A DNA stretch of 64,000 nucleotides from Amblyornis subalaris (taxonomy: Eukaryota > Chordata > Aves > Passeriformes > Ptilonorhynchidae), in contig JACAXG010000007.1 of assembly GCA_018881555.1 (NCBI GenBank), forward strand, positions 6,152,643-6,216,642, written 5' to 3'. The notes under the pieces were generated by a model. That model saw only the letters and a program-made list of their open reading frames with translations, made no database searches and was not told the origin of the DNA. Positions 48,901 through 63,220 of this stretch are shown piece by piece. Both the position numbers and the translations under genes were made by a program. Each line of letters begins with the position of its first letter. Position 1 is the first letter of the stretch.

Positions 48901-51900
48901 CAAGCCAGATCTCACCAGAGTGCTCATTTACGTCACAGCCCAAGCCCCACCCTGTCATGCCAGTACCTTTTATGAAACACCTTTCTTTGAAGAGAATGGA
49001 TTCCTCCGAAACTCGGACTACCAGCCAAAGACACCCTTCGTGTTCAAGCAGGATCCTGAATCTTTTTGCACGGAGTGATAGCATTCATGGCATTCCCAAA
49101 GAAAACTAAGCCAACACAGCAGATATCAAAGACGACAGCTAAATCCACAAAGGACTTTTGAGATTACAGCACTAAATATTAGTCTCCTTGTCTCTGTTTA
49201 GCCAGTTCTTGTATAGCAGGCATGGGACACTGTTAGGAGCCAGAAAGTGAGCGCAAGAGGCAGCACACAGAGCTACAATGGCAGCTAATTTTTAAAATCT
49301 CTTTAAAAGAAGAAATGGAATGCAGACTTGAAACATAAAATATCGATCATCCCCTGTGATTTCTCAGTGAAATCTATTTCCGTATGTCCATCAAGTGCCA
49401 GTGTTCAACGTCTTCATGTTACCTTAGTTGCAAACTTATAGTACAGAGTTTACCACTCTTTTTTCAAAAGACATGTGANTAACCAAACCTGGCTTTTATT
49501 TAGCACTGTACCTTGACCCCAAGTTATATCCTTCCTAAGAACCTAAAAGTCCCAAAGACGTAAGCTGGCTTTTCTTTCCTATTGCTATAGACATACCTGC
49601 ATGGAGCTAGGCTTACCCTAGGAACTCAAGCGTGCATATTAGAGAGTCTGGGAGGCTTAACCAAAGAACAGCCAGGTGTCTGGAAATGCAGGATCTCTAG
49701 CAAAGGATCTGCATTTAGCATTTCAGGACCTGAAATTGCAGCGAAGATGGTCAGAAGACAATGCTTATTTATCTAGGGTATTGCAGTAAAAGTGGGGTTT
49801 AGGTTGAACCTGTAATTAAAAGGCTGTCTGCCACTCTTACAAAAGTTTGCCTTTTAAAAAGCAGCATAGTCTAAATTCAGAGAATTCAAATACAAATATA
49901 ACGTTACTCCTGAGTCTGATGAACAATTTCCATGTTTCTACCTAACATCATCATTTAACATCGCCATCCCTTTATCTCATAGGTGGGAAACTTTAATGTA
50001 CTCGAGGAAGTTTGTGACCTTTTCCACCAGAGAGGAAAAACCTCAGATTTTACCTTTATTGCCCAGCTGCCTCTCCATCAGGAGATGAAAGGAGAACCTC
50101 TGCTCTCTCAANAGCTCCAGCATTTTATTTTTTTCCAAAGGTCTATTTTTTGGAAGTGCTCCCAGCGCTGCCAGTAGTGTANATTATGGTGAGAAGCACT
50201 AGTAAATCACAGTGCTTGCTTGGAGGCAAGGAAGCCGTAACCACAAACCTAACACAGGGCTGTAAAAACAAAACACCTGCCTGCACCCAGCTCCTGTATG
50301 GAAATGAAAAGGGACAAAGGCACAATTCAAATCACTTCCTTCAAGCTGCTTTATTTACCATGGCATAGTGGGTCTAACTTCCCCTTAACTGCTCCATACC
50401 AACACATACCTCACTGCCAGACTTAAAATAAATGTAAAAAGAAGAGAGTGAAGTAATTGTGTATTGTAAGTAGTTTCATTTANTACAAGGGGCTCTTCTG
50501 GCAATTTGAAGTTATTAATTCCCTGAGCACANGATTTATGAATAGGGTCTACTTTCTCCAGGCAGAATCACTTTTCTTAGGAAAGATGGAGCACTGGCAG
50601 TAGTCGGCAGTGGGGGAGAGAGGGATATTTAGAATTATAAACAAGGGAACCTGATCTGGGAAATGTGCCAATCAGGCCACATAGCTGAGACACCTAAGCC
50701 AGCAGCTACTGCATAACAATACCATGGCCAGGGAAAGAGATTAGGGTGGTTGTGAAAGGAATTCCGCTAAAAACCATGCTGCCTGTCACAGCGCCCCACA
50801 CTCCCGCAAGTACCTGAGCGTTTGCTGGCAGCAGGGCTGGGGTGGGAGCAGAGCCCTGCCTTGATCTATGTGTATTTCTGTTGTCTTCACCGAGGACGTA
50901 TTTTTCTGATTTGACACAACCATACTTTGAGTAATGCAAGGGAGCAGGCAGGCAAGGCTGCTATCATTCCCAAAATGAGCCGCTCAGGCTCGCAGCCTGG
51001 GAACGGGCTGCCTGAATACAAAACATCTTGCTCGACACCAGCGGAAGGTAGGAAGGAATGCCACCCCCTCAGCCCCTCTAAAACCTCAACTTTTTAGGAA
51101 GCATCACTGGTAGCATATTAGCGACTCCTTACAGTAATAAAAGAAGATAAATGCTTAGGTGCACTGAGGGATAGAGAGAGGAGCATATGTCTCTGTGTGT
51201 ATGTGCATAAAAGGAACCAGATTTTTCATANTTGTTAAATTCCTTGACATTTAATTTTGAGCAGAAGAGTTTCCACAATGCCAAGGATCATAAAGGAACA
51301 ATTTGCTGCTGTATGTTACCATTGATATTTCAGCATGAATGAAAATTGCACCGTTTGGTGATGAAAAGAGCAGGTACTTGTAATAAGGAGCACCACGGAA
51401 ACTGAAATATCATTTACCAGTATAGGCTCTTCTTCTGAAGGAATTCAAAATGAGAAAAATCGTAACTGCAGGTGCCTTGAAGCATTAGCGTTTTAAAAGA
51501 TATGAAAAGGTGTAAATGAAATTGAAAGGAGACGTCTTAACAATACTGCACTGCCATGAAGGGAGCTTTCTGGCAGATAAATTGTTTTCTCTCCAGAAAG
51601 CACAGAAATGAGGCTCATGCTAAGGACAGCCCAGCAGATCGCCTACAGATCTGGGACAGCCCATACAGCACGCTGAAACAGCTCCACAGGAGTTCTGGCA
51701 TAGAAGAGAAATCCAGAAAACTCCAAATGTGAGCTCAAATATGCCTTTGTAGCACACAGTGACTGGAAGCGCTTGAATGGAGTTCAAATGGGAATATCAA
51801 CTTTTTACTATTTTATTACCTTCAGTGCTTTGAGTAAAGAAATATCAGTAAGCTGAAATCCTTTCTCACTAAACCTTCATAATGCTTGAACTACAATCAC

Positions 51901-52020
51901 AGGCATAGGAGAAAAGCTTATCCTTTTTTTTTAAGAAGTGATGTCATGAAGCAAAATATGCATATTCTGGCATGTCACAGCACCCTGTCCAGCATCAACC
52001 CCCCTGAAAAGTAAACCTAG

Positions 52021-52330
52021 AGAATCATAGACAGATTTGGGTTGGAAAGGACCATTAAAGATCATCTAGTCTTACTTCCCTGCAAGGAGCACGGACACCT
52101 TCCACTAGATCAGGTTGCTNAGAGCCCCAGCCGACCTGGCCTTGAATGTTTCCAGGGATGGGGCACCTCCCACCAGCCTGGGCAACCCATTCCAGTGCTT
52201 TACAATCCCCATTGTAAAACANTTCTTCCATGCATCTAATCTAAATCTACTCTACTTTAGTTTCAAACCATTACTCCTTGTTCTATTTATTGCAACAGAC
52301 CATGGTAAAAATTCTGTCTCCATTTTACTT
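52021..52330 (-). mobile_element. CR1 LINE 3' fragment
   Basis: Antisense CR1 with terminal AGAATCATAGACAGATTTGG, then GTTTCCAGGGATGGGGCACC and the end of ORF2 (CATCTAATCTAAATCTACTC). Translation of the minus strand still ends in NRTRSNGLKLK as in CR1 ORF2. About 310 bp. Confidence 0.93.
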
Positions 52331-55300
52331 ACAGGTTCCCATTTAAAAACACCAGCTCTGGGGAGCAGGACAAATTTATGTCTTAGTTTAGCAATAGTGC
52401 TTGCAAGGCACTTTTTAGTAACCAAAATAAGCACAAAGCAAATGGCAGGATTTGGGCCNCTGTTGGCAAAATTATGGTCTTAGGAGCAAAGAAAATACGT
52501 AATTCATTATGCTGCTGGGTCATTCTAGCACAGCATCATGACTGACAACACTCAACACCATGCTGAGATGGCCTACAGCTTGGATGTACTCATGTCTGGG
52601 ACAGCCTATAACTAAGAAAAAGCCTCTCCTCATGGCCTTCACNATCACCAAGCAAGAATCTTATCCTTATTTTTCACATCTATTGAACTATTTCACCCTT
52701 AGAGTCACAGGCAGCTTATTCTCTAATGGGAGTTTTGCCCAAGGAAAAGGAATTTCATGGTCTTCTATGTTCCTTGTGGATAAATCTTTACTTTTATCTG
52801 GTTCTACTTAGCAACTGTTTTTTCCTGTAATAAACAGATATGAAAAAATAGAAGTGCCTGTCATTCTTTTACACTGTAGGATGAATCTAAATCTTCTTCT
52901 CTCTAAAATAACCCCAAATAGAAGTTGAACCTCTTGTCGTATTAGAGTGCTCCTATCCACTATCAATTTTCATGATCTGTGGAGGAGGTCTCTAAATTGC
53001 TGTTACATCTTTTCAAATGATGATATCAAAACTACTCTTGCAAAGCATTTTCCATTTCATCATACTTCAAAACATTAAATATTGTTATTATATAGTCCAT
53101 TTTTTCACAATGAACAAAACATAATGACAAGGTAAAGATGCAAATAACAGCACTTGTTCAACAGCAAGTGTTACAAGTGAAAGAGGACTGACATAATAAA
53201 CCACAGCAGTGCAACTTGTGAAATGCAGATTATTCACTTCACAGCTCCTCTGGAGCCATTATAATTTTATATAAATCCTCTTAGTTTACAGTTTCACGGA
53301 TGCAGGCTGTANTGTAATTTAAATGATTAAAAACCCTTATAGGTTGTTAGTTAACAATAGTCTTCCTATAAATAAAATATCACTGTCACTATGTGTTTAA
53401 AATTCCAACATACAGCCAAATATCAATGTATAAACGACACTGTAAGTGACCAGAACCTGCTCTCAGAACATCTGCACACCCATAAGCCCTCACATAAAAC
53501 AGCCACCATGCAGGGCAGGGCTGCAGGGGAATAAGAATCTTAGCACTCACTAGCTAAGAACCATCCTCCTCTGATGGACATTCTGCTGTCACATAGGAAA
53601 GAATGTACTCATCTACAGGAAAGANGTACAAAGGCAAATTGTCTTGTTTTGATATGACTATTACATATCTTAAATACANGCCAGCAATTTCACTACCTAT
53701 TAAAGCTGAACAATCAAATAAGCCAACCCCACTGAATGTCTCATCCANAAAGACTGTGTCAGAGTTGACTGAGTTATTCTGCTGTCTGAACCAAGTGGAA
53801 CATATTCCTTTTCTTNGGTGTGATAATACCATTGCTATTCGAATTTTGACCATGCTGTTCTAAAGAATAAGTACTCATGGTGGCAAGGCACGTGTCAATA
53901 ACTGTGTGTACAGTTATAACTGCAATCTCATCTGCATGAGTACAATAAAGAGCCTACAGCCCTTGCAATTTCACTTGTCCATTGCTTTGTTTGTATTTTA
54001 TTCTCCCATTCTGTATCTTACACCAGTAAAAAATGCTGTCTTACTTTCTCTGACAGTTATCTCACCACCCCTGTCAGATGGTGCCAGCATCAGCCTAATG
54101 GTGCTCCAATAAAAGGTTACTGTCAGTGGCAAGCAGGATGCTGCTACATGCTCTGGTGTTAACACCATGCTTGCTTAACATCGCCTTAGCACTCTGCTCT
54201 TTCTCATTTTTGAGGCTCAGCACTAAAAGGAAAAGGAAATACAAAGTGGAAAAAGAGGTTTATCCCCTTCTGGATCCAGGAGAGGATGCACCACAGTACA
54301 GATCAGAACATCACGCTGTGAATCAAAGTAGCTATCTCTGCCCTATTTAACTCCCCATAAGTAGTGGGGGTGGCTTGCTTTTACAAATACCAAGAGAAAT
54401 GGCTGAGACACCCTTTTCTATACCCAGGCTNTAACCAACACTGAGAGTACCCACGAGCAAAGGCTGATCCCCACTCATGCAATTTCATAAGGGATTTCAT
54501 GGTTTTGACTGGAGTTTACAGTGAGATTTCCNTGCTACTTGAAACAGAGATTTAAATCTCAGACCAAAACATTAAGGGAAGTGCTCTGAGTCACCTCCAC
54601 AAGAGCTAATGCCATTGGTAAATACAGAAATAAAAGCACGAGCATCAGAGGGAACCAGGTTACGGTTTTCAAGCGGGAAAGAAAAAAAANGGGGAGAGGT
54701 TTGCCTATACTGCAGAGCAGCACCCACACTAGAAGCTGTATAAACCACACTTGCTTGATTTCACGAAGAGCAACACCCCCAGGACCCTAGGCAAGAGACG
54801 TGGGGTGGAGCTGCAGTGACTGCTCTGAACCACCTCACTTGGACTTGTCACTTTGGTGAATTTACTCATTTTTCTGTCTACCACTAATACACTGCTGTTC
54901 ANCTCCTTTCCAGTAGTTTCAGTCAGGCCACTTGCTTAAGAACCATCAAAAGAGAGAGAACGAAAATGTCTAATGGGACCTTCACTGTGGCCAAGAGAAG
55001 AGCTGCTCGGCCCTGAGAGACCCATCAACTCTTCAGTAAAGTACACTCTCTCTTACAGCTCTGGACCTTCAGCAGTGCATCAGAGATGCACTTGCGAGAG
55101 ATTTTTACTCCTGCAGAGAATACTCTGCTGAGCAGCTCAGGTTCCCCAGGAACNAGATACTGTCACCCTTCTGTACAGGTACTGCTATGTCCCTCAGTGC
55201 AACAGAAAGAGATGTTAGGACAGTCTTGCGTGTGTTTCAGCTGGTGAAAAGGAAGGAAAATGCAGGGCAATGGAAACTTCGAAGGTAACACTGTTTTGTG

Positions 55301-55993
55301 TTACATTACATTACCCTGCTGGTAAAGCAGATTACGATTTTGCCAACTCCCCGGGGAGACTGTGGATAAACATTTGTTTTACTTAGGAGAGCTGATTCAT
55401 AGTAACCATGATTCACATAAACAAACAGAAATGATTTAAAAAAAATAAATAAAACCAGCAACAGGAAAACAAACACATCTTACACTCAGCAGGTTATCAC
55501 ATCAGCAAACAAGCTGAGCCATGAGGGCTGGAAAGGAGCAACCCACTGTGCAGTGACACAGCGCTGTGCACCACAAACCAAACAGCCACTGTGGGGACAG
55601 ACAGGGCCAGTACACGGGCTCAGCACATTCTCACACCTCAGAGATGCCAAAGCTCTGTGAAACTCGGAGACAGAGGTGCTGCAGGACCCTCTGCAGCAGC
55701 CAGCCACAGCTTGGGAGTCCTGGCACTCTCGGGACACACCTTCACCACTCTGGAGCAGGAGGGAGGGCAGGAAGCTCCAGCTGAGTTCCCCAGTGCTTCC
55801 TCAAAAGAGGTGCCACAGGCTTGCCAGTGGAACACCTGTTTGAGGGCTTGTCTCCTAAGCGTCTGCTGCCATGCAGATGTTTTCCTCTTCCATGTACACT
55901 GCAAGCAAAACCTGACCCATACCTGGCCATGACACCTTCCACTGTCACCACTGAACTGAAGAAAGCAGTCACTTGTAAAAATCTAAAGACTGA

Positions 55994-56110
55994 AATCATA
56001 GAATAGTTTTTGTTGGAAGGGACCTTGACGACTGTCTAGTTCCAACCCTCTGCCATGGGCAGGGACACCTTCCCCTTGACGAGGTTGCTCAATCCTCATC
56101 CCTTCAGAAA
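55994..56110 (-). mobile_element. CR1 LINE 3' fragment, very short
   Basis: AATCATAGAATAGTTTTTGT, CTGCCATGGGCAGGGACACC and GAGGTTGCTCAATCCTCATC mark the extreme 3' end of an antisense CR1. The remainder is missing. Confidence 0.9.
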
Positions 56111-58749
56111 AGACGAGCCCAGACCTCCTTTCTCCACTGGCTTTGGATAAAAAAGAANGTAAGGCCATGCATCACAGCAGCCCAGGAAACTGCATGTCCA
56201 CTCATCCAGTGGGCTTACAGGAACCTCTCTCACCCATCTCTCCTGCAGTAGGATCCTGCCCAAATANTCCATTTTTAGAATTATTGAAGAGTTCTAACAA
56301 ATAATCTTCAAAAAGTTTCAAGTATCTCCAGAATTCTGAAGGAATTCGTTCAGTCATTTTCATTTCAAGTTGGTCCTTTTATCTGAAGCCACAGAGTCTA
56401 CATAAACAGAAACAAACATATCAAAGCCATGGCTTCTGAAGTGTTACCTTAATGTAGACGCTGCCTTAGGGGGGGACAATCCCTCCTGCACTCCCACTCC
56501 GCCTTACCATCCTCCCCTCCCAACAGCACACACAGAAGAGAACCAATGCTAACCCCGTGTCCTGGCATCTATCAGTATGGTATTACACTCTCTGCCCTTG
56601 CAATTTATCTTTTTCCTTCCATTCTCCACCTATGTTTGCTGAATACCTTTGATTTTTCAGGCAGCTGACTACCTTCCTGATTTCTGACTAAAATCTTGGT
56701 GGCATCCTTATTAAATTTCTGAGACATAAAAGGAGTTAGAATTACATTCTATATCGGACAATTATAGAAAAAAGAGTAGAGATAGCATCATTAATTTCAA
56801 CATATATCCACAGCTAAAACACAGCACAGCAGTATTGTATCTAACCCTGCATCTGTAACAATCATTTTTGTTCTTCCATTTTCCCACTCACTCTTCTCAA
56901 ACACCCATGTCAGGCATGTGCTATAAGTTAAGTTTGACTGTATGAAATAATAATTCCATCTACAAAAATCAAACAAATACACAGAAAAAGACAACTACAG
57001 GGTTTCTTTAGTGTGCCCTCAAAGCTTAGGTATGAAATCTGAATTTCCTAGTCCTGAATATTTCTGTGGCCTTCAGCTTGACTTTTACGTGAGTAGGAGC
57101 ATTTTATACACAGAATATAAATGTTAGAACAGGCAATTATACAAGTGACCTTGCCTTGCTTCTTTCAATAGTGAATTATTAGTCTTCTCAACTGCAGTTT
57201 TATAAGACATCCTTATTGTCTTAATTAATGATCAAGGTACATCTTTGAAATCTTTACAGACACTATAGATTATATCAGTCTCTTTTCTAATTTACACATA
57301 TTGACTGGCATATCAGTTTAAACCCTGCCACAGATAGCTCTTCACTGTAGTCAATTTCTAAACAGAAGATCACTTTTTTTTTTTACATTAAAATGGAAAG
57401 ATAATAAAGTGGAAGTAGGAGATAGAAAGACTTGAAGAAAGCTGAACCAATTCAAATGCTAAANTGGTGTTTAGAAAGCAGCTTCCAATGAAAAAGACAG
57501 AGCACCTGAAGGCCATCTCTCTTTCGTGGTGTAGAATTTCACCACAGGACTCAGCACTGACATAAGTACCAAAAAACCACGGGGATGGGGAAAAAAGAAA
57601 AAAGCAAGTGCACACAGGAAAAGGAAAAAGAAATAATATCTGATAATATATATGTTGAGCGTGTGTCACACACACATTCCTGAACATCATAGATTGTAAC
57701 AGCATCCATTAGGTCAGTCNCTAACTAAATGCATAAGGAAAACATGCAGCCTTTGGAAAGGAGTAGGCACACAGGGTGGCTGCCTCTGCCTGTCTGCAGA
57801 GCTAAGGAAGAGGAATAGTGCCCAATGAAATCCGCAGCCCTTTTGTTATGCCTGCTGCTGAAGCCTTTGCTCCCTGTGATTCCTATTCCAGATGACAGGT
57901 GAATTCATGCAGTGAGTCATCTTCCCAGCCCCTCTTCTGTCTGCATCTATTGCTCTGGTGAACTCAGAGCACTGCTCAGACACAAAGTAAATCTGTCAAA
58001 GACAAGGCAGGGGATTTGCAGTGTTTTTCCACGTACATCTGGATCACTCCAGACTCAGACTACATGGCACATTGTGCTCCTAGTTGTGTTCTCTCTTCCC
58101 TCTCTCTTGTGACACAGCACTGCTGTTGAGTACAACCCACTGCACCTGTGGGGTGAGGGACACCCAGGTGTGGTAGGAGGAATTTGTGTTCAATGGCCAT
58201 GAAAAGGAAAATTAAAACAAAAAGACCAAACTGGCATCCTCAGTCATAAGATGTTATATATTGTAGCTACTATGTTGGAACTCTCAAAAATTTCAGGGCC
58301 AAAGAAAAGTCTTCACTACAAGACTACAGGATAATCCACATTATCAAATCCAAAAATCCAGTTCAATGTAATTGAAGTTAACAAAAGAAGGAAGAAACCA
58401 CTTACTTGGATTTTAATTTGAGTTACCATTTTCAATTCCATTCTGACCCTTCTCCTATTTTAACTCAAGCTGCTAGCACAGTTAAAATCACAGTTTCCCT
58501 TCTTCAGTGCATTTTGTCGGAAACATTTTGTGGATTCAGTGACCCTTACCAAATCCTGTCACAGACAGACCCCAATTATGGCTCACAAGCAACTTGCAAC
58601 CCTTGACTNATTTGCATGTATCATATGTGACTCACTTAATCACATCTTTTATCAGCAGAACCAAGAGATTGTCAGGGTTAGGGCATTTATGGCACATCTC
58701 CTGGGGGGTTGGGATGGAGAGTGAAGAGGGGAGAAGCTGGAGCCAGAAC

Positions 58750-58802
58750 TAAGGAGTATTCAAGGCCAGGTTGGATGGAGTCCTGAGAAGCCTGGTCTAA
58801 AA
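58750..58802 (+). mobile_element. CR1 LINE 3' scrap, sense on plus strand
   Basis: GTATTCAAGGCCAGGTTGGA, followed by GTCCTGAGAAGCCTGGTCTA, is the sense CR1 3' UTR. Only about 50 bases are recognisable. It is antisense to SLC7A11, unlike the other intronic CR1 pieces. Confidence 0.8.
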
Positions 58803-61094
58803 TCTCCCAAACTAGGAGTNAAAAAAGTATATAAATAAAGGCAAAGCAAGTCAGAACATTCGAGTCCCACTAATAAGAGCATTTCCTACTTGCAGCAAGA
58901 ACAACATTCTTCAACTAAAAAGAATAAAAGAAATCTATGAAGGGAAAAAAATTAGTTCCCATACTGAGATATCAGAAACCTGAACCCATTAAAAAACATG
59001 CATCCAAGACTGAAATACTTACTTTCAGAAGTGAATTATTAGTAATTTCTAAAAAAAACCAATAATGAATGTGCTGAATATGTGAGGCATCCAAACAGTA
59101 AGTAGCTAATAGTTAGAGAGATCAAAAGTAAAGGAAAGTTAATTTTATTAAGAACTGTTTCATGCTGGTGAGTCAAGTCCCCTGAGACCTAGTAATTGTC
59201 TATTTGTATCTCTCAAACACACACAAATATTACTGAATTACAATCTTAATTAAATTCTCTTCATACACTTCAAAAATAGCAAAACCTATTTTGGTTAGGT
59301 ACATTTGTGCTAGTAAATTAATTTGTTTTCTTTATTTGGCAGATTCAGCTCCCCATTTAAGGATTTTATAGATCTGAAAACATGATTTTATCCCTTACAC
59401 AGGGCACAAATAAACTGTAGAAAGTGATGTTAAATTCACNAGGTTTGGACATCTCATCTGAGATGCTTCACAGTAGCTGTGGGAATTTAGGCAGACTGTT
59501 ATGCTGTTCAATACAGTAAANATTAGAAAGAAGAAAACTTCTATTAAAGAGACATAAAAATAGCTGGGGGAAGGCTAATTAGAACATCCACCTTCTATGA
59601 TGAAGGATAAGTATTCAAGTACAAAAATAACCAAAACCGCATATAATACATGGAGGAAAAAATGCTCACTTAACTGACCTGGCTTTCCCTTTAAGGTAAT
59701 CTGATGAATTCACATGGGCAAATGGGTTTTACAAAATACTGGAAAGATTAACATTTGTCTCTTTTGATTATCTTCAGGTAAAATATCACAATGTAATCCT
59801 ATAACTTCTGCACTGAATATTTGGCACTGTAGCCTGACATGAAGAAAATGAANTGGAGTCAAATGCATCTTTTAGGAATAAGTAGAACATAATGACACAA
59901 GAAAGATTTCAAACTCCAGGCAGATAAACCTTTCTAGTGTCTAAGATTACTGATATTTATATTAATATTCCTCTTCAGAGTACATCTTGTCATTAAATTA
60001 TAAAATGACAAAAAAAAAAAGGCAGCAGAGAGGCAGAAATTCTCAATTAACACTGAAAATATTTTTTACTCTTTTGATTACTGGGAATCTGATCCCTAAT
60101 CAGGGGCTAGATTGGCAATGAGCAACAGTGCAATTCAGTTTCTGATTGACTTTGGTAGGCAGCTGCATTCTAATGTGAAGTACCAAAAATCAGATGGCTA
60201 CAAGTAACAAGGGAGCTGGAAGGGTTGTAGCACCTTAGCCGCCATTCCCCTCCCATCCATCTGCATCTCTATAATGCTTACTTAGACTAAAAAAAACCAC
60301 CCCTAACACTACATNTCTCTCACTCAGTCCTCATAGATGCAAAGTTGACTCTGAACCGTAATTAGAACAAATGGGTGGTACACATTAGATTAATCAGACA
60401 TGACATTCACATTATTTAAAACCAACATAAAAGCAGATGATATCAAACATTTTGATATCCTGATTTTACAAAATGTCTGATGACATCAAGCCTTAGTGAC
60501 TCGCTATACATCTACTGTTTCCCAGTTCCTTAGAAAAGAAGGAATAAATGAAGTGAGAAGAACACTGGAAAAATCTAATAGACAAACTGACTAATCTCAG
60601 ACCCCAAGGTCATAGCAAAGCAATTCATTTCTTGGCTTTTCAACAGCACANGACATGATTTATCAATCTGAGACCAGACTTATAAACACTATACATCTCA
60701 ATAATATGTTCTTCGCACTGTGTAACTTTTTAAACAATGATAGATTGCCTGGGATGGACCAAAGTTATTTTACAAACAGAAATGGAATATTTGCAATAAG
60801 GGAGGGGGGAAAAATGGGAAAAAAAAAGAAGAGAGAAAAACAAAGTATTAGGCCAAATAGCATCTCTACTTAACTGCAATTGCAAAGTAATCTATGCTGG
60901 AAAATGCTTTCAGAATCCACATCCTCTGAAACTCTATCATTTTTGTCCACTAGATGAAAAATATTTCCTAAGTTCAACAACACCACCAAAAGCTTACACT
61001 GCCAAAGAAACAATACGATGGAGTTAAACANGGGCTGTAAATTAATACCTCTCTCTAGCTGCCCACTTGATCACAGAGTGCCTTGAAGTCAGTA

Positions 61095-61150
61095 AGGAAT
61101 CTGAGTCTTAGTTTCCCTTCCCTTAAAGTGAAATAATATTTTCTCTCTCT
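61095..61150 (+). mobile_element. possible MIR-like SINE remnant
   Basis: GAGTCTTAGTTTCCCTTCCC, followed by TTAAAGTGAAATAATATT, resembles the MIR core (CTCAGTTTCCTCATCTGTAAAATG...AATAAT). The match is weak and short. Confidence 0.25.
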
Positions 61151-62154
61151 TCCAAGAAGAATCTAATCTTCTCGACATGAAACATTCAGGCCAATCATCT
61201 GCTCATAGTGAGGATGCAGCACAATTTTTTTAAAGTGGGATTCTCTTTGGCCAGCATCTGACACAATCTGGCCCTAATTTTGGCAAGGCTCTGAAGATGT
61301 TGCTGTGATGTGAAAACACTCTTTTCTTATTCTCTCATCTGGAGACTGCCAAAATTCTTGATGAACTAGAGCGCTGATCCCGGACTCTGCTCAGCCTGGG
61401 AAAGGAGGAGGGAAGTGCCAGTCGGGCATGAGCTGCTCTTTGGATCTTAATTGAAAAAACTTGGTCNGTTTCTTGAGAGTACATAGTGGGTGCTCAAGAA
61501 TACAGATGAGACCAAAGACTGTGTACAAGAAATGACTCTGAAAGTTCGACATACTTGATTTTCAGTCCTTTAAATTTACTGCTNCAGACAACATGGCTCC
61601 TGTCAATTTTCAGGTGACAAATTCACTCTCAGAGACCTGGCTGCTCCTTCATTCACCTATTATCTAAACAACGCAATAAAATAAGACCTCNGTTTGAGGC
61701 TGATCCTTATAGTGTAAGAAAAATCACAAAGATCAAAGCTGCATGTGACACGGTTACACAAGTTTGTTTTGGTGAAGTTCTGCCTCAAGAATTATTTAGA
61801 TATTTCATTTCAAACAACAATTGCTATGGACCCACCACACATANGCAAAGCATAATTTTCGAAAAAAAGTAAAAGAAATTTGTTGTTGCACTTCAATGTT
61901 GTTCCACATAGTCTTGATAATAAAATTATTTCAGGCCCTTTAAAAAAATTGTACATTAAAGCAGTGAACACTGCAACCACAGCTCCTTGTAAAATAAACA
62001 TTAACTTCATGTTGCTTCAGGTCCTACTAATGCTGTATGAGGGAAGCACTTGAACAAAGAGGAATAAAGAAATGAGTTCAGGCTTAAAAATGAGACATCA
62101 AAAGGGGGTTTAGCGGGAGACGGAAACAGCTACTTTTACATCTTATGATAATTG

Positions 62155-62205
62155 GGGTTATAATAATGTCCTTATACAAAAGAAGGAACTGAGGCATTTC
62201 CAAAC
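62155..62205 (-). mobile_element. possible MIR-like SINE remnant, antisense
   Basis: TTATAATAATGTCCTTATAC, followed by GAAGGAACTGAGGCATTT, resembles antisense MIR core (ATTATCCCCATTTTACAGATGAGGAAACTGAGGCA). It is degraded. Confidence 0.25.
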
Positions 62206-62742
62206 TGAGAATTCAACACTACTTCCAAAACTCTGTTCAAAAAGTAATGACATTCACTTTGAGATTTTTTTTGTTTGTAAGTCTTTCTATACTCCCTTCT
62301 ATAATTTAAAGGGTGCTTGCTCCCCACTTGGCTCATTCCCACTGTCTCTGTGTCAGCTCTCCTACCTAGGGTTTCATATTGNCTCTGATCCCAGTGCCTC
62401 AGGCCCGTAGCATTTATCCTACTTACAGAGCTAAGTCTGCAGTTTACTGAGCCTGGTCAGGCAAGTCCCTCCACAGATTCCCAGAGACTCCGAAACCCTT
62501 CCTGCCTCTACAAACAGCTGCTTGGAGCAAAGGGGGCTTTCAGCTGGAAAGGGCACAAGCATCCCCCTCTTTCCTTGCCCCTCTCCTGCATTCCCAATGA
62601 CACATGCTGTACTCCAGAAGGTTTTCCTGGTGCCATACACCACAGCAGGAAATGCAATCCCTATCTGGAAAACTTTAATAGCAGATGTTTCCACTTTCCT
62701 ATGCATTTCAGGATATATTCTAGGGCCCAGCTGCATAGAGCC

Positions 62743-62850
62743 CTAGAATACTTTGGGTTGAAAGGGACCCTAAAGGTCATCTAGTTCCAATCCCACTGCC
62801 ATGGACAGGGACACCTCCCACTAGACCAGGTTGCTCGAAGCCTCATCCCC
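62743..62850 (-). mobile_element. CR1 LINE 3' fragment, short
   Basis: CTAGAATACTTTGGGTTGAA, CTGCCATGGACAGGGACACC and CCACTAGACCAGGTTGCTCG are antisense CR1 3' UTR. About 105 bp remain. Confidence 0.92.
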
Positions 62851-63220
62851 ACTCTCTGCTAGAGCATTCCCTCTGCTGTAAACCGGGCACATCCCTTTGG
62901 TACATTCACTGTGGGTTTGCAGCAGGCTGGTTCACACGGGGACGGGGCTGATCATTCACCTCAGTTGCTTCCAAAGCTGTCGCACACCCGGAAATGCACA
63001 ACTATGATGGATTCTCAGGCAAATATTTACTTTGGTAAGTGCAGGGCAGAAGACACCANCATGCTCACCTCTTTTGCTGTAAGTAATTTGCATCCCTGAG
63101 CAGTGACAAACACTACAAATTGCACCCCTGGAGCTGTTGCAGGCTCTAAGTGGTTCAAGCCTGTACTTTCCTCTTCCTTTTTAAAAACAGCTACATCATA
63201 CCTCCACAGCAGCACTATAC

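Noticed and set aside
54559..54750. Hydrophobic minus-strand frame containing WFPLMLVLLFLYLPMA
   Set aside because: Compared with the missing N-terminal xCT helices and does not match. Too short for a separate gene.
58395..58440. CTTAC donor-like site that might end the small exon preceding exon 7
   Set aside because: The codons next to it do not encode the expected VENPEK sequence and the frame has a stop.
61810..62010. Minus-strand frame beginning MKLMFILQGAVVAV
   Set aside because: Signal-peptide-like start, but the remainder is low-complexity and unmatched. Probably chance.
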